From: VXYL01 sp963422285 | GTDB lineage: Bacteria; Pseudomonadota; Gammaproteobacteria; Pseudomonadales; Azotimanducaceae | Direction of reading: 5' to 3' | DNA: 64,000 bases | NCBI GenBank assembly: GCA_963422285.2 | Contig: OY729419.2 | Span: 1,736,001-1,800,000, forward strand | Shown here: positions 25,113-35,166 of the stretch, piece after piece | Layout: each line of letters begins with the position of its first letter | Position numbering within the stretch: position 1 is the first letter of the stretch | The notes under the pieces: generated by a model | The model's input: only the letters and a program-made list of their open reading frames with translations | What the model was told of the DNA's origin: nothing | The model's database searches: none | Translations under genes and position numbers: made by a program

Positions 25113-26089
25113 TCCGCCGACGCCCGCTCGAAGAGATCGGCCTGTCGTTTCTGGACGTCATCTGTTGCGGATTCGGCGCCATCATCCTGCTGCTGATGAT
25201 CGTCAAGACGGTGGAGCCCGTCGTGCTGGAAGACCCGACGGCGGATCTCGATGGCATCGTGGCGCTCAAGCGCGACTCCCTGCACGACATCCAAGGCCAG
25301 ACCAAGGTGCTGACGCGCCAACTCAGCGACGAAGAGCGCCAGCTCGCCGGCGAGCTGGCCCGGCTCGCCCGCATGGAGCAGGAACTCAGCGAAATTCTGG
25401 CCCGCTACGACACCACCAAGGAGGAGGCTGATCGGCAGCTGCATGAGCGCTCCCGCTTCGTCACGACCAAGCAGTCTCTCTCCGAGGAGATGGAGCGGCT
25501 GCTCGGCCTCGGCTTCGTCCGCGCCGACAACACCATCGGCGGCATCACCGTGGACAGCGAGTACATCATCTTCGTCATCGACACCTCCGGCAGCATGTAC
25601 GGCTACGCTTGGAGCCTGGTGCAGCGCAAGGTCAGCGAGACGCTGGCCATCTATCCCCAGGTGAAGGGCATCCAGGTAATGAACGACATGGGCGAGTACA
25701 TGTTCTCCCAGTACGCCGGCCAGTGGATCCAGGATTCCCCCGCCATCCGCCAAGCCATCGTGCAGCGCATGGGCACCTGGAACCCGTATTCCAACTCCAG
25801 CCCGGTGGAGGGCATCGAGCGCGCCATCAATGCCTTCTACGCCGAGGACAGAAAGATCAGCATCTATGTGTTCGGCGACGACTTCCAGGGCCCATCCATC
25901 GAGAAGATCGTCGACCAAGTGGACCGCATGAACCGCATCGACGACGCCGGCACTCGGCGAGTGCGCATCCACGCGATAGGCTTTCCGGTGGTGCTGGAGA
26001 CCCCCACCGGCGCCCGCTTCGCGGCCCTGATGCGGGAACTGACGTACCGCAACAACGGCACCTTTGTCGGGCTGCCGAGTTTCCAGTAG
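25109..26089 (+). CDS. Membrane-anchored coiled-coil vWA protein 2 (candidate stator B subunit)
   Basis: 326 residues from GTG 25109, translationally coupled to the previous gene. The N-terminus LSFLDVICCGFGAIILLLMI repeats the Asp-bearing helix (Asp16) almost residue for residue. A coiled coil (about 50-130) leads to a vWA domain with MIDAS DTSGSM (Asp158, Ser160, Ser162), NSSPVEGIERAI and VFGDDFQGPS. The coiled coil is shorter than in vWA protein 1, and the two vWA domains are diverged. Two such B-like proteins in one operon suggest a heterodimer, as in some ExbD/TolR-type complexes. Metal-dependent ligand binding in the periplasm is inferred from the intact MIDAS. Confidence 0.82.
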   Translation: MIRRRPLEEIGLSFLDVICCGFGAIILLLMIVKTVEPVVLEDPTADLDGIVALKRDSLHDIQGQTKVLTRQLSDEERQLAGELARLARMEQELSEILARYDTTKEEADRQLHERSRFVTTKQSLSEEMERLLGLGFVRADNTIGGITVDSEYIIFVIDTSGSMYGYAWSLVQRKVSETLAIYPQVKGIQVMNDMGEYMFSQYAGQWIQDSPAIRQAIVQRMGTWNPYSNSSPVEGIERAINAFYAEDRKISIYVFGDDFQGPSIEKIVDQVDRMNRIDDAGTRRVRIHAIGFPVVLETPTGARFAALMRELTYRNNGTFVGLPSFQ

Positions 26090-26121
26090 AGTGGACGCTG
26101 CAGGCCATTCGCGCACCCGCT

Positions 26122-26850
26122 ATGAAGCATTGCGACAACACCGCCGCAGCACTGCCCTTTTCGGGGGCGTTCCTGCTGCTCGCTGCCCTGATCGGCGTCG
26201 CCGGCTGCCAGGGCGGCACCTCGGTCACCGTGGACATCCGCGTTCCGCAGCCCTTGGTGGATCCCATCGACGCCCGCATGGGCGTGTACTTCGACGACAC
26301 CCTCAAGACCTACATTCACGAGGAGGAGCTCGACGATCACGGCTCGTACCGCATCGACATCGGCGCCTCCCAGGCACCGGTATTCTCCCAGGTCTTGGAT
26401 GCCATGTTCGACTCCGTCGTGCCCGTGGCACGCCAGACGCCGGTGCAGGACGAACCAGCGCCGGCGGCCACGCCAGCGCCGAAACCCGTTGCGGCGACGT
26501 TCCGCAGCGCCGACGGCCTTGCGCCCAACGTGGACGGCATCCTGGTACCAAACATCGAGGAAGTGCAGTTCGCCATCCCGGACCAGACTGGCGGCGAGTT
26601 CTACGAAGTGTGGATTCGCTACCGGATGCAGCTGTTCGACGCCGACGGCACCCCCCTGAGCGAATGGCCATTGATCGGCTACGGCAAGGCAAACCAGCGA
26701 AACCACGGCACCATGGATCGGAAGGAAGCCGGCTTGAACGAGGCCACCATCTGGGCGTTGCGCGACGCCGCCGCCCTGTTGTCGTTCCAGTTCCGCAACC
26801 GGACCGAAGTGAAGGACTGGCTCGCGGCGGTAGAAGGAGAGACTCCATGA
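26122..26850 (+). CDS. Uncharacterised lipoprotein in the vWA operon (1)
   Basis: 242 residues from ATG 26122. Lipobox GVAGC after a hydrophobic stretch. The N-terminal part (VDIRVPQPLVDPIDARMGVYFDD, YRIDIGASQAPVFSQVLDAMFD) is typical of outer-membrane lipoproteins whose Rossmann-like core forms part of assembly or export machines. A Pro/Ala-rich linker follows, then a domain with EFYEVWIRYRMQLFDADG and WPLIGYGKAN, and an Ala/Leu helix at the end. I know no family name. The stop overlaps the next start (ATGA). Confidence 0.7.
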   Translation: MKHCDNTAAALPFSGAFLLLAALIGVAGCQGGTSVTVDIRVPQPLVDPIDARMGVYFDDTLKTYIHEEELDDHGSYRIDIGASQAPVFSQVLDAMFDSVVPVARQTPVQDEPAPAATPAPKPVAATFRSADGLAPNVDGILVPNIEEVQFAIPDQTGGEFYEVWIRYRMQLFDADGTPLSEWPLIGYGKANQRNHGTMDRKEAGLNEATIWALRDAAALLSFQFRNRTEVKDWLAAVEGETP

Positions 26851-27536
26851 AGCCCTTTGCGAAGACAATCGCAGGCATCGGCTATTTCGGCATATTCAGC
26901 CTAGTCGCCGCCCTGTTCGCCTCGGGATGCGGCGTCCAATCCACGGTACAGGAAGTACGCCAAGCCCAGACCGACCTCGGCGACGACTCCGTGGTCATCC
27001 TGTCCCGCAAGCACAAGACCCAGGGCGAAACCGAGGACGACTTCGTCGCTTGCGTCAGCAACAGCGTCAACAGCGGCGGCGACGCCCTGCCCGTGCTCGA
27101 CGAGCAGGCTTTCATGGACGCCACCTTCCCTTGGTTCGAACCGCGTACCGCGCCGCTGAACATGAACGACCTCGACAGCCTCATCAACCAGCCGCTGATC
27201 GCCGAGCGCATCCAGCAGATCGGCGTTCGCTATCTCATCTGGATCGAGGGCACCACCCAACGCTCGGACGAGAGCGGCAGCCTGCAATGCACGGTGGTCA
27301 GCGGCGGCATCCCGGCCTGCTTCGGCTTCCTCTCCTGGGAGAACGGCTCCGACTACGAAGCATCGGTGTGGGACGTACGCAGAGGCATGAACGTCGGCAC
27401 CATGAGTTCGGAGGCGTCCGGTACCAGCTTCGTGCCGGCGGTAGTGGTGCCGCTGCCCTTCATCGCCCGCGTACGCCAGGAAGCCTGCGCCAAGCTGTCC
27501 GAACAGATCAAGGGATTCCTCGGCCCAACCACTTGA
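26847..27536 (+). CDS. Uncharacterised lipoprotein in the vWA operon (2)
   Basis: 229 residues; ATG 26847 overlaps the upstream stop. Signal ending LVAALFASGC gives a lipidated Cys28. The mature protein has VVILSRKHKTQGETEDDFV, a central IGVRYLIWIEGTTQ strand and two Cys (SLQCTV, IPACFGF) likely paired, then WENGSDYEASVWDV and a C-terminal helix. This pattern (VVIL... RYLIWI ... ASVWD) resembles lipoproteins of unknown function in other envelope operons. Last gene before the IS5-like insertion; the operon may have continued beyond it. Confidence 0.7.
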   Translation: MKPFAKTIAGIGYFGIFSLVAALFASGCGVQSTVQEVRQAQTDLGDDSVVILSRKHKTQGETEDDFVACVSNSVNSGGDALPVLDEQAFMDATFPWFEPRTAPLNMNDLDSLINQPLIAERIQQIGVRYLIWIEGTTQRSDESGSLQCTVVSGGIPACFGFLSWENGSDYEASVWDVRRGMNVGTMSSEASGTSFVPAVVVPLPFIARVRQEACAKLSEQIKGFLGPTT

Positions 27537-27681
27537 CGTCTGCTGCCACTGGCGGCGATGCGAAGCTTCCTTCCCACGGTGCCGGACAGCGTCCGATCCC
27601 TCATTCCGCTGTTCTTCGATACAACTGCCGTCGAAACGGCACAGGCCCCAATGCGAACGATCGATTCGTCGAAATCTCCTA

Positions 27682-28529
27682 GGGAAGCTCTGAACAAGTT
27701 GTTTGTGTTATGATTGGCGATCTAGTGTTGGCATGGCGTGGGGGCGGTTGTTCGAGGAGATCAACGCGCCCCTGTCCTCGCTCGGGCACCGGTTGAAGAC
27801 GGGGACGATCGTGGACGCGAGCATCATCGACGCGCCGCCGTCGACGAAGAACCGCAAGGGCGCACGGGACCCGGAGATGCGCCAGACGAAGAAGGGCAAT
27901 CAGTGGTATTTCGGGATGAAGGCGCATATCGGTGTGGACGCGGACACAGGCTTGACGCACAGCCTGGAGACGACGGCTGCGAACGGGTCGGACGTGGCGA
28001 CGGCGCACGCGGTGCTGCACGGGGGCGAGGAGCGGGTGTGGGGCGACGCCGGCTACCAGGGTGCGGGCAAGCGCGAGGAGAACCGGGTGGCGGACGTGGA
28101 CTGGCAGGTGGCGATGAGGCCCGGCAAACGCCGGCAGTTGGACAAGGCGGGGCCGGAGGAGGCTGCCGAGAGGCGCAAGGCGTCGGTGCGGGCGAAGGTC
28201 GAACATCCGTTTCTGTATGCGAAGCGGCATTTCGGCTACGCGAAGGTACGCTACCGGGGGCTGGCGAAGAACACCCGGCGCCTCGCCCTGCTGCTCGGGC
28301 TGTCCAATCTGCTCATCGCCGGGCGCGCCGCCACCGGCTGAGGCGGGGTCAAGCCGTCCGCAGTTGCCGCGAGGCGCCGAAGGCGGGCAGTGCGGCCATG
28401 GGCCACGCCTCGAACCGCCTTCTCTCGATATGAAAAGCAACGCTTCGCAGGACAGATGGGGCCCGGCATGCACATGAAACGCCGCAACAAACATCCCGCC
28501 CGCCAAAACCGGACTTGTTCAGAGCTTCC
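27682..28529 (+). mobile_element. IS5-like element copy 1 (internally truncated)
   Basis: 848 bp bounded by inverted ends GGAAGCTCTGAACAAGT (left) and its inverse (right, ending 28529). Flanks are CTAG on the left and TTAG on the right, matching the YTAR target preference of IS5-group elements. It carries only the C-terminal two-thirds of the transposase. It is nearly identical to the inverted copy at 34326-35162, except for an insertion of about 10 bp near 28360 in this copy. Confidence 0.85.
27733..28341 (+). CDS. IS5-family transposase, N-terminally truncated (copy 1)
   Basis: 202 residues from ATG 27733 (TTG 27703 would add ten). The DDE core is present: TIVDASIIDAPPSTKN (first Asp), WYFGMKAHIGVDADTG, WGDAGYQGAGK (second Asp) and KVEHPF (Glu), followed by the typical VRYRGLAKNTRRLALLLGLSNL end. 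The roughly 100-residue N-terminal DUF772-like DNA-binding domain is absent, so the protein is probably inactive or depends on a full-length enzyme elsewhere. Confidence 0.85.
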   Translation: MAWGRLFEEINAPLSSLGHRLKTGTIVDASIIDAPPSTKNRKGARDPEMRQTKKGNQWYFGMKAHIGVDADTGLTHSLETTAANGSDVATAHAVLHGGEERVWGDAGYQGAGKREENRVADVDWQVAMRPGKRRQLDKAGPEEAAERRKASVRAKVEHPFLYAKRHFGYAKVRYRGLAKNTRRLALLLGLSNLLIAGRAATG

Positions 28530-28689
28530 TTAGCACGAATGACCCATCGGAGCGCCTGTGCATCGGCAATCGTGGTGCGCTGCGTTTCGGCACGGAGCGC
28601 CCATCGTAAGCTGCGTTTCCTGCCCGCCGGCCGGCAATTCCCGTCAAGCCCGGGGACAGGCGTCGAATCCGATTCATGCGCAAGGCCCG

Positions 28690-29064
28690 CTACCGCACAG
28701 CTGCGCCCTGCGCCGCGACCGTGACGGATACGCCGACCAGGATGATGAAAACGCCCAGCCAGTACAGAATGTTCAGCCGCTCGCCGAAGAACGCCGCGCC
28801 AATCAATGGCACGATGACGAAGGTCAGGGCGACGAAGGGTATGGCCCGGCCGAGCGGCACGCGGGACAGCGTGAACACCCACAAAAGCGTCGCCGCGCCG
28901 TAAATGAAAAGGGCGGCCCAGAAGTGCGGGCTGGCGAGCAGCGAGCCGAGAAATCGGGACAGCGAATGCGTGACCGCCGCGTCCGCTGTTTTCTTGAATA
29001 ATACCTGTCCGGCGGACAGCAGTACGGGCGCCAGAAGCAGATAGAAATAATCAGCGGGCTTCAT
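28690..29064 (-). CDS. Small EamA/SMR-type transporter (ArnE/ArnF-like)
   Basis: 124 residues with four hydrophobic helices: YFYLLLAPVLLSAGQVLF, FWAALFIYGAATLLWVF, IPFVALTFVIVPLIGAAFF and LYWLGVFIILVGVSV. The length and the conserved Gly-Gln near the end of TM1 and Glu after TM3 (FFGERL) fit small multidrug-resistance or half-EamA proteins such as the ArnE/ArnF lipid flippase halves. Location after GT2 and GT-C-like genes supports a role in moving a lipid-linked sugar across the membrane. Last gene of the reverse-strand operon; 47 bases separate it from the preceding stop. Confidence 0.75.
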   Translation of the reverse strand: MKPADYFYLLLAPVLLSAGQVLFKKTADAAVTHSLSRFLGSLLASPHFWAALFIYGAATLLWVFTLSRVPLGRAIPFVALTFVIVPLIGAAFFGERLNILYWLGVFIILVGVSVTVAAQGAAVR

Positions 29065-29111
29065 GGCATTTCACGCTGCGGCTTGTGGTTTGGTCACGAT
29101 GAGACTGTCCA

Positions 29112-31400
29112 TCAATCGGGACTGAATTCACTCGTCCACAGCCTGCCTTGACCTTGTACGAACTGGCCAGTGTGGATGCGGCCAATGGGATAGTCGGGAA
29201 GATCACGCACCGCAATGCATCTTCCGTCCAGGTATAAAACTCTTCTGACGAGATGAAAATCGAGGTGTTCGAAACCGTCACGGCGGCGGCTGTCGGGCAG
29301 GTCGGCCTTGTCCATCGGGAAGACGTGCAGAAAGACAGGGGCGTCGAGGTCCTCGGCGCGGCATCCTTCCTTGACGTAAATCAGGCTGTAGTCGTCCAGG
29401 TACACGTCGAAGTCGGCGCGGATAATCGGTCCGTCAGCCATGATTTGCTGGTACGACGGACGGGGCTCGGCGTCGTCGGAAGGGTGGAGCCATACCCTCC
29501 ATATCCGCCCTTCGGCAGTGTATTGGCCGGTGTCCACACGGGCGATGGCGTAGTCGGGGAGATCGCGCTCCGCAACGCATCGTCCGTCCAAGTATGAAAC
29601 TCTTCTGCCGAGATGAAAATCGAGGTTGTCGGGCAGGTCGGCCTTGTCCATCGGGAAGACGCGCAGGAAGACCGGTGCTTCGAGGTCCTCCGCGCGGCAA
29701 TTTTCCCTGACATAGATCAGCTTGTTCTCGTTTTCGTCGTAGGACACGTGGAAGCCGATGCGCGCCCCGACGGCCTTGAATATAACGCCGTCCTCCAAAA
29801 CGGCATAGACCTGCACGCCGGGCAGCGCAGCGAGCTCCGCAAGGTCGTAGTCGTAACGCGCTTCGTTCACGCCATGGAACCAGACGATGTACGGATCGAA
29901 CTGGCGGATCCAGCCATCGATGCCCAGCCAGCGGCGCAAGTTGTCCGGTGTCGGCTTGGCGTAAGGCAGCCTGTGGGTCAGGCCGGCCGCATCCAACAGG
30001 AACTGAATTGAGGTAGCGCTGTTGCTCCAGATATCTTCATCGTGCAGGTGATTGTCCAAATAGCGGATGGTGCTGGAATCTCGCCATTGCTTGGATGCGT
30101 AGCCGCGACCGTTGTTCACCCAATGTCGTATGTCACTATAGTTTGCGTACGAATGCGAGAAGAGCCAGAGAGACAGACAGGCCGTCAGGCAAATATGGGA
30201 CCAGCTTACAGTGGCTGTCCCCCTACCCTTCCATTTCCGCAGGAAGGATGGCATTGCCAACGAACACGCAGGGGCGGCGCAACGCAGGACCTCGTTCAAA
30301 AACAATGTTGCCGCCACCAGCAACGGCACATAAAGCGGCGCGAGATACCTTGCAGGGAGGTTCACATCGGTAAGCGGCAGGTGAAACGTAAGGAAAACCC
30401 CATAGATGGATGCGAAGGTAGCGGGGACGGCCCATATGCTCCAGCTTTGCGCGTAACCTCGTCGACGCAGGCGTATCAGCGCATAGATGACACCGGATGC
30501 CACCGCCAGCAGGAAACCGACCTTCAACGACATGAAGACAATCGTGTCCCCTTCGGTGATGCCAGCTACAATTTCGGCGAGCCTGGCGCCTAAAAAACGA
30601 AACGCGTTCTCCCCAATCATCCATTCGATAAACTCATCACTGGCAACATGGAGACTGGACAGCAGGGAGAAGCCTGTCGGATACACAACGCCCAACGGCA
30701 TACCCGTGTGCAGAACGTTGCGCAGCATCCACAGGCCCACGGGCGCCCCGGCAATGATAGCGAAGAGGGCGGCGTACCTTATCTTGGTGGGGAACGCCGT
30801 CCTGCCCTGAAACAGTAACAGAAGCAGTGCGCTGACCACCAGGGTGACGCCGATGTAGCGGGTCAGCCAGGCCAGGGCCGCACTCGCCGCCGCGGCAAGC
30901 AGGAAGGAGCGGTGGCGTGTGTCCAGAAAACCGTCCAGGGTGAACAGCGAGAGCGTGGTGAACAGGAGGAAAAAGGGCTCCGTCATGATCGATGCGGCGC
31001 TGGTGGACAGAAACACGGGCAGAGCGCAGGCACAGGCGGACCAAAGAACCAGAAAGTGTGGTACGACGCGGCAGCGCAGCCACAGGGCGGTCACGAAGAC
31101 GGTCAGCCCGAAGGCGGCTGCGTTCAGGTACCGGGCGGCTTCGAGAACCTCCACGCCGAACAGACCGACTCCAGCCAGTGCCAGCGGAAACAGGGGCGCC
31201 CCATCCAGGTAGATCCTCTTAGTGTTCCATGCGACGAAGCCGTTGCCATCCAGCAGATTTTCCGCCACAGAGAGATAGAGAAGGGAATCTCCTGCTATCG
31301 CTGCCCCGTAGTTATTCGTGCGCAACAGGACGAGCCCGCCGGCCAGCGCGGCGAGCACCGTCAGCAGCGCGGTGAAGCGGTCGAACCCGAACGGCTTCAT
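29112..31400 (-). CDS. Polytopic GT-C-type glycosyltransferase-like protein with two C-terminal repeat domains
   Basis: 762 residues. About ten transmembrane helices occupy residues 1-430. The first periplasmic loop holds AGDSLLYLSVAENLLDGNG, a typical position for the catalytic acid of GT39/83 (PMT/ArnT-like) enzymes that use polyprenyl-phosphate sugars. After the membrane part come two copies of a roughly 90-residue module with LIYV(R/K)E.CRAEDL, APVFL.VFPMDKADLPD, LDFHL.RRV.YLDGRC and a DTGQ/HTGQ strand. The same module appears in the upstream gene. ATG 31400 overlaps that gene's stop (ATGA). Confidence 0.72.
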   Translation of the reverse strand: MKPFGFDRFTALLTVLAALAGGLVLLRTNNYGAAIAGDSLLYLSVAENLLDGNGFVAWNTKRIYLDGAPLFPLALAGVGLFGVEVLEAARYLNAAAFGLTVFVTALWLRCRVVPHFLVLWSACACALPVFLSTSAASIMTEPFFLLFTTLSLFTLDGFLDTRHRSFLLAAAASAALAWLTRYIGVTLVVSALLLLLFQGRTAFPTKIRYAALFAIIAGAPVGLWMLRNVLHTGMPLGVVYPTGFSLLSSLHVASDEFIEWMIGENAFRFLGARLAEIVAGITEGDTIVFMSLKVGFLLAVASGVIYALIRLRRRGYAQSWSIWAVPATFASIYGVFLTFHLPLTDVNLPARYLAPLYVPLLVAATLFLNEVLRCAAPACSLAMPSFLRKWKGRGTATVSWSHICLTACLSLWLFSHSYANYSDIRHWVNNGRGYASKQWRDSSTIRYLDNHLHDEDIWSNSATSIQFLLDAAGLTHRLPYAKPTPDNLRRWLGIDGWIRQFDPYIVWFHGVNEARYDYDLAELAALPGVQVYAVLEDGVIFKAVGARIGFHVSYDENENKLIYVRENCRAEDLEAPVFLRVFPMDKADLPDNLDFHLGRRVSYLDGRCVAERDLPDYAIARVDTGQYTAEGRIWRVWLHPSDDAEPRPSYQQIMADGPIIRADFDVYLDDYSLIYVKEGCRAEDLDAPVFLHVFPMDKADLPDSRRRDGFEHLDFHLVRRVLYLDGRCIAVRDLPDYPIGRIHTGQFVQGQGRLWTSEFSPD

Positions 31401-33079
31401 GGCGTTGAATCCTTCCCGCCAAAGCGGTGCTCACCCTTCCATAGCTGTCCCTCAGCAGTGAACTGGCCGGTGCGGATGCGGGCGATTCGATAATCGGGAA
31501 GCGCACGCCAAGCCACGCATTGCCCGTCCGCGATGAACCCGTGACGGTTAAAGTCGAAGTCCAGGTTGTCGAAATCGTATCTCTTGCGGTGGTCGGGAAG
31601 GTCGGTCTTGTCAACCGGGATGAGGTGCAGAAAGAAGGGCGGCTCGATGTCTGTCTCCATGCACTGTTCCTTGATGTACACCAGTCTGTCTTCGTGGCGG
31701 TATACGTCGAAGCGAGAGCTGACGATCGGTTTGCCAGCCGTGGCTTGCTGATAGGATGAGCGAAGATCGGCGACATCGAACGAGAACCACTTGTCCCATA
31801 TGTCTTTCCATATATCTCTTTCAGAGGTGTGCCAGCCGGTTCTGATTCGGGTGATGTCGTAGGGAAGGCCGAGGCCGACGATGCATCGGCCATCGTCCGT
31901 CAATCTGGCCCGTGGGACGGCGAAGTAGAGGTTGGCGCCACGCTCCCCGGTCCCGGCTATTTGCAGGAAGATCAGCCTGCCGATGTCCTCGGATCGGCAG
32001 GCTTCCTTGACGAATATCAAGCGGCGCTCGCTCGAGTAAACATCAAATCGGGAACGAATGATTGGTTCGCGTCCGTCATCAATCAAGGCAGCGTCTGCCC
32101 TGATTTCGAAATGTTGCCAGAGCGCCAATGCGATGCCGGCGGCGACGATCAGCGCAGCCGCGCCATGCCAGATGGGGAGTCGGACGTCTCGAAGCTCCAG
32201 AACGGGGAGCGCAGCCGGCAAGGCTGTCCTCCACCGCGGCTGAGCTGAAAACAGCTCCCAGGAATAGAAAAGGCAGAGAAGGCCCAGCAGATATTCCCGT
32301 GTTTCATTAACTCCTTCTTGAACAATGGGTTGATGGGTGTTCACATGCAAACTGGTCAGAACGGTCGCCGCAGTGGCAACAGCGGCGACGGCCAGCTTCC
32401 CTTGTCTGCGAAATAGGGAGCAGATGACAATAATCGACAGCGCGATGGAGAGGGTCGGCAGCAGAAAGTGTCTGTCCCTGAAGACAGGATAAGCCTCGCC
32501 CTCACCAATTCTCGGATCCCACGTCCATGACAACAGCACGAGGGAACCCAACGCTATCCAAATGGACGGCAGGGGAATCCTGAACAGGAAGGTTTTCCTG
32601 GCAAAATAGGCGGCGCAAGCTGTAGCGCACAGACCCAACGATCCGTAAAGCTGCACGAGGTAGAATAGGCCGACGTCGATGTTGTGAAGATTGAACTCTT
32701 CCTGGGCATTGATGTCCATCAGGGCATCCGGAGTCGCAAATCCGATCAGTCTCTGCCCCCAACTGATTTCCTCGCCCGCGACGAACACCATCACCAAGCC
32801 GCCAAGAATATAGAGGCAGCGGTGGGGAAAGCCCTTTTCCACCCAAGCCGTGGCGAACAGCAAGAGGCCTGTGAGAAAAAACAGGCCGGCGGTGGCGTTC
32901 TCCACCCAGGAATCTTCCATGGTCAGCGCTTTATAGAGCCATGGGTGGTTGATCGTAAGGTAGCTGAAGAAGAGTAGGTGCAGACAGATAATGAGATGTC
33001 CGACGGCGGAGGCCGGCGAATCAACGCCATCTACGCTCGGGAAACGCAGTGGGGCGGCAGCGGTTCTACTCGGTAGCAC
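31397..33079 (-). CDS. Polytopic membrane protein of unknown family with two C-terminal repeat domains
   Basis: About 560 residues if GTG 33079 is the start; the frame runs further upstream into the GT2 gene. Roughly eight to ten helices (for example HLIICLHLLFFSYLTI, LFFLTGLLLFATAW, YILGGLVMVFVAGEEISWG) cover the first two-thirds. The GEEISWGQRL loop recalls uncharacterised membrane proteins near glycan genes. The C-terminus holds two divergent copies of the module seen in the next gene (SRFDVY..., LIFVKEACRSEDI; LVYIKEQCMETDI, FFLHLIPVDKTDLPD, LPDYRIARIRTGQF). The stop overlaps the next start, so the pair is co-translated. Confidence 0.65.
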   Translation of the reverse strand: MLPSRTAAAPLRFPSVDGVDSPASAVGHLIICLHLLFFSYLTINHPWLYKALTMEDSWVENATAGLFFLTGLLLFATAWVEKGFPHRCLYILGGLVMVFVAGEEISWGQRLIGFATPDALMDINAQEEFNLHNIDVGLFYLVQLYGSLGLCATACAAYFARKTFLFRIPLPSIWIALGSLVLLSWTWDPRIGEGEAYPVFRDRHFLLPTLSIALSIIVICSLFRRQGKLAVAAVATAATVLTSLHVNTHQPIVQEGVNETREYLLGLLCLFYSWELFSAQPRWRTALPAALPVLELRDVRLPIWHGAAALIVAAGIALALWQHFEIRADAALIDDGREPIIRSRFDVYSSERRLIFVKEACRSEDIGRLIFLQIAGTGERGANLYFAVPRARLTDDGRCIVGLGLPYDITRIRTGWHTSERDIWKDIWDKWFSFDVADLRSSYQQATAGKPIVSSRFDVYRHEDRLVYIKEQCMETDIEPPFFLHLIPVDKTDLPDHRKRYDFDNLDFDFNRHGFIADGQCVAWRALPDYRIARIRTGQFTAEGQLWKGEHRFGGKDSTP

Positions 33080-33129
33080 TAAAGTCAAACTCCACAAATC
33101 CAGGAACTTTCCGTCAAGCCGGGGCAGCG

Positions 33130-34315
<1,186 letters not shown>

Positions 34316-34325
34316 TAAGCGCTAG

Positions 34326-35162
34326 GCAAGGTCTGAACAAGTCCGGTTTTGGCGGGCGGGATGTTTGTTGCGGCGTTTCATGTGCATGCCGGGCCCCATC
34401 TGTCCTGCGAAGCGTTGCTTTTCATATCGAGAGAAGGCGGTTCGAGGCGTGGCCCATGGCCGCACTGCCCGCCTTCGGCGCCTGCGGACGGCTTGACCCC
34501 GCCTCAGCCGGTGGCGGCGCGCCCGGCGATGAGCAGATTGGACAGCCCGAGCAGCAGGGCGAGGCGCCGGGTGTTCTTCGCCAGCCCCCGGTAGCGTACC
34601 TTCGCGTAGCCGAAATGCCGCTTCGCATACAGAAACGGATGTTCGACCTTCGCCCGCACCGACGCCTTGCGCCTCTCGGCAGCCTCCTCCGGCCCCGCCT
34701 TGTCCAACTGCCGGCGTTTGCCGGGCCTCATCGCCACCTGCCAGTCCACGTCCGCCACCCGGTTCTCCTCGCGCTTGCCCGCACCCTGGTAGCCGGCGTC
34801 GCCCCACACCCGCTCCTCGCCCCCGTGCAGCACCGCGTGCGCCGTCGCCACGTCCGACCCGTTCGCAGCCGTCGTCTCCAGGCTGTGCGTCAAGCCTGTG
34901 TCCGCGTCCACACCGATATGCGCCTTCATCCCGAAATACCACTGATTGCCCTTCTTCGTCTGGCGCATCTCCGGGTCCCGTGCGCCCTTGCGGTTCTTCG
35001 TCGACGGCGGCGCGTCGATGATGCTCGCGTCCACGATCGTCCCCGTCTTCAACCGGTGCCCGAGCGAGGACAGGGGCGCGTTGATCTCCTCGAACAACCG
35101 CCCCCACGCCATGCCAACACTAGATCGCCAATCATAACACAAACAACTTGTTCAGAGCTTCC
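34326..35162 (-). mobile_element. IS5-like element copy 2 (internally truncated)
   Basis: 837 bp, inverted relative to copy 1, flanked by CTAG on both sides, a clean 4-bp IS5-type target duplication. The end next to the G tract has mutated (GCAAGGTCTGAACAAG instead of GGAAGCTCTGAACAAG). The element lacks the insertion of about 10 bp found in copy 1. Confidence 0.85.
34504..35112 (-). CDS. IS5-family transposase, N-terminally truncated (copy 2)
   Basis: 202 residues, the same protein as the copy at 27733, with the DDE residues intact and the N-terminal DNA-binding domain absent. Two copies with the same truncation imply that the short form itself was duplicated or mobilised in trans. Confidence 0.85.
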   Translation of the reverse strand: MAWGRLFEEINAPLSSLGHRLKTGTIVDASIIDAPPSTKNRKGARDPEMRQTKKGNQWYFGMKAHIGVDADTGLTHSLETTAANGSDVATAHAVLHGGEERVWGDAGYQGAGKREENRVADVDWQVAMRPGKRRQLDKAGPEEAAERRKASVRAKVEHPFLYAKRHFGYAKVRYRGLAKNTRRLALLLGLSNLLIAGRAATG

Positions 35163-35166
35163 CTAG

